Assembly: GCA_937967535.1 (NCBI GenBank)
Contig: CALCMV010000150.1
Span: 1 to 19,409 of the forward strand
Reading direction: 5' to 3'
Source: an uncultured Saprospiraceae bacterium
Lineage (GTDB): Bacteria > Bacteroidota > Bacteroidia > Chitinophagales > Saprospiraceae
DNA: 19,409 nt
Positions 15,001 through 19,409 of the stretch are shown one piece after another. The translations under genes were made by a program, and so were the position numbers. The notes under the pieces are model-generated. The model searched no databases. It worked only from the letters and a program-made list of their open reading frames with translations, and was not told the origin of the DNA. Positions within the stretch are counted from its first letter, which is position 1. Every line of letters starts with the position of its first letter.

Positions 15001-16705
15001 ATACGTATATATTGATGGCGAATTTCCGGGTTGGAATCAGTCACATCACTACCAATTCCTCGACGACCGCTATCCAAATACACTGCTCTATGATGAAGAT
15101 GACCGCGAGTTTGAGTTCCTTAACGGAGGCATAGAAGTCGTTGTGAGTAATGCACACGTAGGCGTATTGACCTTTGATAAAATTGACTACTCCATCGGTG
15201 GTTCAAGAATCTATGATGTAGAAGTTTGTGAGCAAGACAAAAACGGTATTTACGTTGCACTTATTGACGAAAATGGCGACCCAATATGGAATGATGCCGT
15301 TGATTTAGGCAATAATGTGGGACAATATGGTTCATTTATTTGCCGTTCTACGCAGCCTGCTTTCACTTTCTGTACAGACGATATTGCAGGACAACAAAAC
15401 TTGCAAAACTTCCTCAATAATACACTACCTACATTGACCGATGTACACGATGTTCTTTTTTATAGTCTGAATGATTATTTGCCCGAAACATGGAATCAAT
15501 CTTTGTTCAATGCTTTCGGAAATTACGGAATTACGGAATTACAAAATTCAGCCACACTTGGCGGTGTACCTTATGCTGCACTCGTAGATTTGGAAGACAA
15601 TACGGCACAAGAAGAAATCGCTGCCAATGAGGGAGATATTATCGAAGGTGTCTTCTCCATCAAAGACCCATGGGATGAAGGTACGATGTTTTCCACTGTT
15701 ATCGGACCTGCCTCTGAGTGGGGTTCTGTACACTGGGGTACGATTAACCAAGAAGACCCTGACAATGCCTATATCAATGTATACGGTATTGATTCGAATG
15801 GCAATCGTACACTTTTGATTGGCGGACTGACATCTACCGACCATATTTTTGACCCAACGGTAGTCAATGCTGCCCAATATCCAAATTTGCAACTGGAGTA
15901 TGTCACCACCGACGCGGTTGATAATACACCTGCTCAACTGGATTTCTGGAGAGTTCTTTTCGAGAGTAGTCCATGTTATCAATTGAATATCACAGCTATG
16001 CTTGAAGGTCCATACAACGCTGCAAGCGGTGATATGACAACCATACTCAGCAGTGGTCGTAGAATATTGCCCGGACAGACCCCGATAAGTCCACTTGCAA
16101 TACCTACACCGGCAGGGCATCCTTACTCCGTAGCTCCCTGGAATTATAACGGTACAGAAGGTCTAGGCTTCAGCGATGCCAACTACACCGGCAATGAAGT
16201 TGACTGGGTACTCGTTTCTGTACGTACTGCCGAAGGCAAAACATCTGAAGAAGCCGCAGCAGCAGGACTTTTGATGAAAGACGGTACAATCGTCTTCTCG
16301 GGTGAATGTCCGTTGGAAACAACACATCCCGGTCCGTTTTACGTTGTTGTAGAGCATAGAAACCACATGGGTATCATGACTCCACAACCCGTAAGTGTGG
16401 TCAACAAAGAAATCATTTACGACTTTACCACCCAAGATTCTTACATAGATGCGGCAGCTACAGGTGTCGGACAAAAAGAAATCGCCCCCGGCGTATGGGT
16501 TATGCTTTCAGGAGATTTGGCACAAACGAATGATGTAGTCAGTTACGACATCACCGGTGCAGATAAAATCATCTGGACAGATGGCAACGGTAACTTCGAC
16601 AGCTACCGGGACTCTGATGCCAACCTTGATGGTGATACCAATGGTTCGGATAAGATCTACTGGGAAATCAACAACGGTAAGAGTTCGCGTGTACCGAGAC
16701 AGTAA
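12050..16705 (+). CDS. Large peptidase C25 (gingipain/PorU2-like) secreted protein
   Basis: A 1551-residue protein with a signal peptide (MKRLLSTALLGFLFLFSTLQA, cleavage near Gln22). Residues ~25-430 are a beta-rich N-terminal region typical of PorU-type proteins (YYKLYVHEDGMYRIS is a marker). Residues ~430-760 are peptidase family C25: the catalytic pair is probably His637 in FYGHSTPNNIDF and Cys667 in SLGCFSGQ, 30 residues apart as in gingipains. Next come a CARDB-like domain (~770-900), a fibronectin-like region with YYWRVRVEP, and a segment at ~1040-1210 that loosely resembles the ILEI/FAM3 fold. The extreme C-terminus (1499-1551) has two Asp/Asn-rich loops of dockerin or EF-hand type (DANLDGDTNGSDKIYW) and ends SSRVPRQ; no usual sorting domain is present. 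PorU itself is the T9SS sortase; this longer protein is closer to the PorU2 group, of less certain role. It ends at a strong terminator. Confidence 0.85.
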   Translation: MKRLLSTALLGFLFLFSTLQAQMIVNGQALYGNEWINHSQDYYKLYVHEDGMYRISQQALLNAGIPLGAINAGNFQLYAMGSQVPIYTSTSGTLGSDDYIEFYGKENLGEMDKHLYPSPEDLFNPYFSMFTDTTAYFLTWGSGNNNQIQDTPNNLTSLPAAEPYFMDQSVETFTLSQKRYHRGEPFGGLYESRFSPGEGFGFILSQVTSGSVTVNDLYTGAGSPDAELSVRVAASGAGANHHLQISLNGAVVPIDSATFFNYLHRQVDENIPTSMLTNGTNALEVRGLLGSNDKYATSFMRVVYPRQFSFGNADNFKFNVPADPSNKKYLEITNFNHGGTAPVLYDLTNGLRITTALSGSTVRVALPPSTSDRELVLVSENHTRTMLEPNEVNFIDYSLATNQGDYIIVSNPILMDDGAGNNYVQEYADYRESTGYDVVVITTDQLYDQFGYGVSRHSQSVRNLTGYSLANWIPRPQYMFMIGKSRPYYSVRKNWAKQPAFTTTFGHEPSDMLLTATVQSDAPRLAFGKLPATSPEQIATYLNKMMIYENTNATLSQTIEDREWRKRVIHMGGGDANIQSTIINNLGNYEDQITEEFYGANVESFIQNSSVPTVGSASRRLDSLIAEGASLLTFYGHSTPNNIDFNLKLPGEYENVNRFPVFFSLGCFSGQIHTKNFGMSEQFVFEEDRGTIAFLATIGLSSLGALDVFADAFYLKMSKDNYGEGIGDITQAAVASLSEDLNVFNRIVYQQMTVNGDPAVKLNNELSPDYTVRETAISFEPSEPKSTENIDISFNLVNLGRTDNTQIRVLVERVLPDGSSVVVLSDMIDAPSFEETYTYSVPPIVGAVGMNEFIITVDSDDVIVELPDPSAESNNTGSASVFVFADVVNPISPSNYSIQPDANNITLQAEINAIYANQNLTYYIEIDTTETYDSPLYESTTIQQTGGILEWAPPVNYTEETVYYWRVRVEPSQVANAAGWQDRSYVYIDGEFPGWNQSHHYQFLDDRYPNTLLYDEDDREFEFLNGGIEVVVSNAHVGVLTFDKIDYSIGGSRIYDVEVCEQDKNGIYVALIDENGDPIWNDAVDLGNNVGQYGSFICRSTQPAFTFCTDDIAGQQNLQNFLNNTLPTLTDVHDVLFYSLNDYLPETWNQSLFNAFGNYGITELQNSATLGGVPYAALVDLEDNTAQEEIAANEGDIIEGVFSIKDPWDEGTMFSTVIGPASEWGSVHWGTINQEDPDNAYINVYGIDSNGNRTLLIGGLTSTDHIFDPTVVNAAQYPNLQLEYVTTDAVDNTPAQLDFWRVLFESSPCYQLNITAMLEGPYNAASGDMTTILSSGRRILPGQTPISPLAIPTPAGHPYSVAPWNYNGTEGLGFSDANYTGNEVDWVLVSVRTAEGKTSEEAAAAGLLMKDGTIVFSGECPLETTHPGPFYVVVEHRNHMGIMTPQPVSVVNKEIIYDFTTQDSYIDAAATGVGQKEIAPGVWVMLSGDLAQTNDVVSYDITGADKIIWTDGNGNFDSYRDSDANLDGDTNGSDKIYWEINNGKSSRVPRQ

Positions 16706-16762
16706 AATTTGAGATAAGATAGATAAGACTTGAGTGCTATATTCATCAGGTCTTCAAATATT

Positions 16763-16796
16763 AACCGGATGTCAGTTTTGGCATCCGGTTTTTTTT
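16763..16796 (+). terminator. Intrinsic terminator of the C25 gene
   Basis: AACCGGATG (16763-16771) pairs with CATCCGGTT (16782-16790). A G-T and a C-G pair extend the stem to 11 bp around the loop AGTTTT, and the run of T continues to 16796. It lies 58 bp after the stop codon at 16705 and is the best terminator in the window. Confidence 0.93.
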
Positions 16797-16797
16797 G

Positions 16798-17000
16798 GGG
16801 AGGAAATTCGGGTTTAAATCATAAATAATTGCTTATCAGTAATTTTAATTTTATTAACATTAAAAAAATATTTAATTAATTTAACTTTATAAATATTTTA
16901 TAATTAGAATTTTAACAAAAGAAATTAGGGGGGGAATTCGATAAAATTCTTATCTGAGATTTTTACACAAAATAATTATCAAATATTTTATTTTAATAAT
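16798..17000. repeat. Decayed remnants of the M-element family
   Basis: No gene. Two parts resemble the M family without tips. The stretch 16800-16850 follows the solo half-element at 6069 (GGAAATTC-GGTTTAAA and TTATCAGTAATT). The stretch 16960-17000 follows the left half of M4 at 5906-5947 (TTTTTACA, AAAATAATTA, TATTTTATTTTAA). Both point the same way, so they are not two ends of one element but separate relics. A run of seven G interrupts the sequence near 16928-16934. Confidence 0.4.
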
Positions 17001-17005
17001 GGACT

Positions 17006-17093
17006 ATCCGTTTAAGTTTGCTCAACTTTGATAATGGGTAGTTTACAATCCCGTACCGATAGCTATCGGTATGTTATTCAATGAATTATAAAA
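17006..17093. repeat. Conserved leader of the heptamer composite, copy B
   Basis: It aligns with copy A (7203-7286) along its full length: CCGTTTAAGTTTGCTCAACT, TGATAAT, GTTTACAATC and ATTCAATGAATTATAAA. It contains a perfect 18-bp palindrome TACCGATAGCTATCGGTA (17054-17071), which is decayed in copy A. As in copy A, a heptamer array starts at the right edge. Confidence 0.7.
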
Positions 17094-17205
17094 AACTATA
17101 AACTATCAACTATGAACTATGAACTATAAACTATCAACTATGAACTATGAACTATCAACTATCAACTATCAACTATGAACTATGAACTATCAACTATGAA
17201 CTAAT
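17094..17205. repeat. Heptanucleotide array B, 16 units
   Basis: 16 heptamers without insertion or deletion: AACTATG, AACTATC, AACTATA and a last AACTAAT. AACTATC and AACTATG dominate; AACTAAG and AACTACG of array A are absent. The array ends 94 bp before the SanA-like start at 17299, with a weak hairpin between. Confidence 0.93.
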
Positions 17206-17232
17206 AGCCGACAAATCAAAAGGCTATTTTTT
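17203..17232 (+). terminator. Weak hairpin with T-run after array B
   Basis: AATAGCC (17203-17209) pairs with GGCTATT (17222-17228), a 7-bp stem with a 12-base loop, and T continues to 17232. It partly overlaps the last array unit. It could stop transcription that enters from the array, ahead of the SanA-like gene. Confidence 0.4.
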
Positions 17233-17298
17233 AACCGTCAATTAGCACGATTTTTGTTGCAAAATGCTCACTACCAAAACCATACAAACCAACACAAT

Positions 17299-17952
17299 AT
17301 GCGTAAACTATGGTCAAGCCTCAAATGGCTGCTCAAAACAGGATTCAAACTGACTTTTGCAGGAATTTCATTTTTTTTACTGGCAAATGCTTGGCTTATC
17401 CTCACCAACGAAAACCGCTTATACGACAATATCGCGGACATTCCTGCCAACGACGTAGGCTTGGTCTTGGGAACAACAAAACGACTTGCAAGCGGCTACG
17501 CCAACCCCTACTTCACCTACCGAATCAAGGCGGCACACCAACTCTACAAAGCCGGAAAAGTCAAATGCCTCCTCGTCAGTGGCGACAACGGACACCACAG
17601 CTACAACGAACCCCGCGACATCTATAATGCCCTCACCCTACTCGGCGTACCCGACAGTTGTATTGCCATGGACTATGCCGGATTTCGAACATTGGATTCG
17701 GTGATACGCAGCAAAGAAGTCTTTCAGCAAGAGCGCATCACTGTCATTTCCCAACGCTTTCACAACTATCGTGCAGCCTTCGTCGGCAAGCATTATGGTG
17801 TAGACGTGGTCGCGTACAATGCCCGTTCACCCCGCCGTTGGGATTACCCTATCTACCGCGAATACCTCGCCCGACCAAAAGCCTTCCTAGACATCTACAT
17901 CTTAGGCACACAACCTAAATTTCTCGGTAAAAAAGAATATATTTGCCTCTAA
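17299..17952 (+). CDS. SanA/YdcF-like membrane protein (DUF218)
   Basis: A 217-residue protein with one N-terminal membrane segment (about residues 10-35, including TFAGISFFLLANAWLIL) and a DUF218 domain: DVGLVLGTTKR near its start, then KAGKVKCLLVSGDNG, DYAGFRTLDSVIRSKE and ITVISQRFHNYRA. E. coli SanA (239 residues) belongs to this group and is linked to envelope barrier function and vancomycin exclusion at high temperature; the biochemical activity of the family is unproven. I chose ATG 17299. A TTG at 17254 would add 15 polar residues (mostly Asn, Gln, His) before the membrane segment. It stands alone between array B and the inverted octamers around M3. Confidence 0.85.
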   Translation: MRKLWSSLKWLLKTGFKLTFAGISFFLLANAWLILTNENRLYDNIADIPANDVGLVLGTTKRLASGYANPYFTYRIKAAHQLYKAGKVKCLLVSGDNGHHSYNEPRDIYNALTLLGVPDSCIAMDYAGFRTLDSVIRSKEVFQQERITVISQRFHNYRAAFVGKHYGVDVVAYNARSPRRWDYPIYREYLARPKAFLDIYILGTQPKFLGKKEYICL

Positions 17953-17954
17953 GT

Positions 17955-17986
17955 AATGCGACAATGCTGAAATGCGATAATGCTAC
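17955..17986. repeat. Four octamers, left side of M3
   Basis: AATGCGAC, AATGCTGA, AATGCGAT and AATGCTAC occur head to tail, starting two bases after the stop codon at 17952. The same unit runs on the other strand at 18247-18278. AATATTTTT follows this array (17987-17995) and its reverse-complement AAAAATATT precedes the right array, so the pairing extends inward. Confidence 0.8.
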
Positions 17987-18023
17987 AATATTTTTAATGA
18001 ATGAATCATTTTTCTTCTCTTAA

Positions 18024-18227
18024 TTCATTTACGGGACTTTGGATATTGGGGAATTAGGAAATTTGGTATTAGGTAAATTGCTTTTTATCAAATAATTACA
18101 AAATTAAATTAATTGAATAGTTTTTTATCTTAATAAAAAATAAATAACTGATAATCAATTATTTACGGTTGAAAACCTAATTTCCCAGTTACCTAATTTC
18201 CAAAATGTCCAAAGTCCAGTTCATTTA
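18024..18227. mobile_element. Miniature inverted-repeat element, copy M3
   Basis: The element is 18032-18219 (188 bp). The left tip is CGGGACTTTGG (second base G instead of T) and the right tip CCAAAGTCCAG. The exact 8-bp target duplication TTCATTTA flanks it (18024-18031 and 18220-18227). The internal sequence is close to M1 and M2, including ATTAGGTAAATTGCTTTT and CCAGTTACCTAATTTCC. It has no open frame. It sits between the two inverted octamer arrays. Confidence 0.93.
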
Positions 18228-18246
18228 GTAACGAGGGAAAAATATT

Positions 18247-18278
18247 ATCGCATTGTAGCATTGACGCATTGTAGCATT
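18247..18278. repeat. Four octamers, right side of M3, inverted
   Basis: ATCGCATT, GTAGCATT, GACGCATT and GTAGCATT are the reverse complements of AATGCGAT, AATGCTAC, AATGCGTC and AATGCTAC. They are the same unit as at 17955-17986 in opposite direction. A further stretch of ATTCATTC/ACTCATTC-type repeats (18281-18319) runs right up to the tpiA start codon. Confidence 0.8.
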
Positions 18279-18319
18279 AAAATTCATTCATTCACTCATT
18301 CAAAATTCACTCATTCACT

Positions 18320-19111
18320 ATGCGCTATAAAATCGTTGCCGGAAACTGGAAAATGAACCTCAACCAACAACAAGCCATCCAACTCACCAATGACATCAAT
18401 GAGTATCTTTCTAACCATGATTTAGCCCGACAAGTCAAGGTCGTGATTCATCCGCCTTTGCCTTATCTGGCAAATTGTGTGAATTATATTTCGGAGAAAA
18501 ACAGTACTACTTTCGGTGTTGGCGGACAAAATTGTTATACGCAGGCATCAGGTGCATATACGGGCGAGACGGCACCTGAAATGCTAAAAGACATTGGTTG
18601 TCAGTATGTTTTGATTGGACATTCGGAGCGTCGAAAGTATTTTAATGAAAACCATAGCTTGCTCGCTGAAAAGGTGGACAAAGCCCTCGAAGCAGGATTG
18701 ACACCGATTTTTTGCTGTGGCGAATTGCTCGATATACGCGAAGCAGGTACACATGAGGCGCATGTAGAGGCACAGTTGAGTGAGAGCCTTTTTCACCTTT
18801 CCAAAGCCGATTTTTCCAAAATAATTATCGCTTACGAACCCGTTTGGGCTATCGGAACGGGTGTCACAGCTTCGCCCGAACAAGCGCAGGATATGCACGC
18901 TGCCCTCCGCCAAGTCATTGCCAAAAAATACGATAAAGATACCGCAGAAAACACGACCATTCTATACGGCGGCAGTTGCAAACCCGCTAATGCCGAAGCC
19001 CTCTTTAGTCAGCCCGATGTAGATGGTGGATTGATTGGCGGTGCATCGTTGAAAGCAGATAGTTTTACGAAAATTATTGAGATTATGACGAAATGCGTGA
19101 AAACTATGTAA
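18320..19111 (+). CDS. tpiA: Triosephosphate isomerase
   Basis: A 263-residue cytoplasmic TIM-barrel enzyme that interconverts dihydroxyacetone phosphate and glyceraldehyde 3-phosphate in glycolysis and gluconeogenesis. The usual length is about 250 residues. Visible active-site parts are GNWKMN at the N-terminus (Asn9, Lys11), LIGHSERR (catalytic His101), AYEPVWAIGTG (catalytic Glu173) and the phosphate-binding loop segments LYGGS and GGLIGGASL. The start at ATG 18320 gives the expected MRYKIVAGNWK. It lies about 100 bp after M3 and directly after short tandem repeats. It has no glycolytic neighbours here, and a mobile element starts 54 bp after its stop. Confidence 0.97.
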   Translation: MRYKIVAGNWKMNLNQQQAIQLTNDINEYLSNHDLARQVKVVIHPPLPYLANCVNYISEKNSTTFGVGGQNCYTQASGAYTGETAPEMLKDIGCQYVLIGHSERRKYFNENHSLLAEKVDKALEAGLTPIFCCGELLDIREAGTHEAHVEAQLSESLFHLSKADFSKIIIAYEPVWAIGTGVTASPEQAQDMHAALRQVIAKKYDKDTAENTTILYGGSCKPANAEALFSQPDVDGGLIGGASLKADSFTKIIEIMTKCVKTM

Positions 19112-19165
19112 GTGGAAGTACAAGTTTAAGTTTAAATAAATAATTCATTTTCAATGAATTATGAA

Positions 19166-19397
19166 AACTGAAAGGTTCTTCTGCATATTTTACGGAAATA
19201 ATATTTGACTATTATTTATTTGTTATAAAAAATAAAAATTACCCGAAATAGATACTTGATTTTGCTTTAATTGACTTTTGGGAAAAAAGATACTCGTCGG
19301 ACATTTTGAAAATGTCCGACGAGTGAGCATAACTCCCAAAGTTAAAAAAGCAATACATATAACGCTTCCGCAAAATATGCAGAAGAACCAACTGAAA
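19166..19397. mobile_element. 216-bp inverted-repeat element with 8-bp target duplication
   Basis: Terminal inverted repeats of 24 bp, 19174-19197 (starting GGTTCTTCTGCATATTTT) and 19366-19389, match at 23 of 24 positions. They are flanked exactly by the direct repeat AACTGAAA (19166-19173 and 19390-19397). Inside, a long hairpin spans 19262-19353; its centre is a perfect 16-bp arm pair (ACTCGTCGGACATTTT, 19292-19307 and 19309-19324). There is no open frame, so it is non-autonomous. The GG(T/C)TCTT tip and 8-bp duplication fit what I recall of the ISL3 family, which is a guess. Confidence 0.9.
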
Positions 19398-19409
19398 GTG
19401 TCGCTTAGT

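Noticed and set aside
15548..16120. Minus-strand open frame of 190 codons
   Set aside because: It lies within the C25 gene and has no start context or recognisable domain.

Overview
The window looks like a chromosomal stretch of a Bacteroidota (Bacteroidetes) bacterium. The base composition is AT-rich and Shine-Dalgarno sites are absent. Many products are secreted with signal peptides ending in a Gln after the cleavage region. There is a type IX secretion (T9SS) type A C-terminal sorting domain at 7431-8741, and a very large peptidase C25 (PorU/gingipain-like) protein at 12050-16705. I cannot place it below phylum from the sequence alone.

Layout from left to right: a DUF697+SHOCT membrane protein on the minus strand (221-928); purB (1111-2448); a long non-coding gap with a nested inverted repeat and a candidate minus-strand small RNA; a secreted protein of unknown function (3402-5030); a small lipoprotein (5265-5597); a TPR protein (6133-7182); a kelch-like T9SS cargo protein (7431-8741); an apparent operon of an FtsX-type ABC permease with a His-rich loop and two tandem DUF3299-like secreted proteins (8984-11230); the 1551-residue C25 protein (12050-16705) closed by a clear terminator; a SanA/YdcF-like DUF218 protein (17299-17952); and tpiA (18320-19111). 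purB and tpiA are housekeeping genes. Most of the rest act at or beyond the inner membrane.

About a quarter of the window is non-coding, and most of the unusual signal lies there. There is a family of ~180-196 bp miniature inverted-repeat elements (here M1-M4) with tips CTGGACTTTGG...CCAAAGTCCAG. Two are bounded by exact 8-bp direct repeats (TTGTATTA, TTCATTTA), one by an exact 8-bp repeat if one terminal base was lost (AACATAAA), and one by a 7-bp repeat (TTAATTT). This is the mark of transposition. A separate 216-bp element at the right end has 24-bp terminal inverted repeats and an exact 8-bp duplication (AACTGAAA).

Two places carry a composite of a ~85-bp conserved leader followed by a pure heptanucleotide array (AACTATG and variants): 21 units at 7287-7433, whose last unit contains the start codon of the next gene, and 16 units at 17094-17205. 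Degenerate 7-mer and exact 8-mer unit arrays in inverted arrangement also precede purB and surround element M3. Three 18-nt palindromes of the CCCGATA...TATCGGG kind are nested inside other repeats. I see no tRNA, rRNA, CRISPR array, phage gene or transposase gene.
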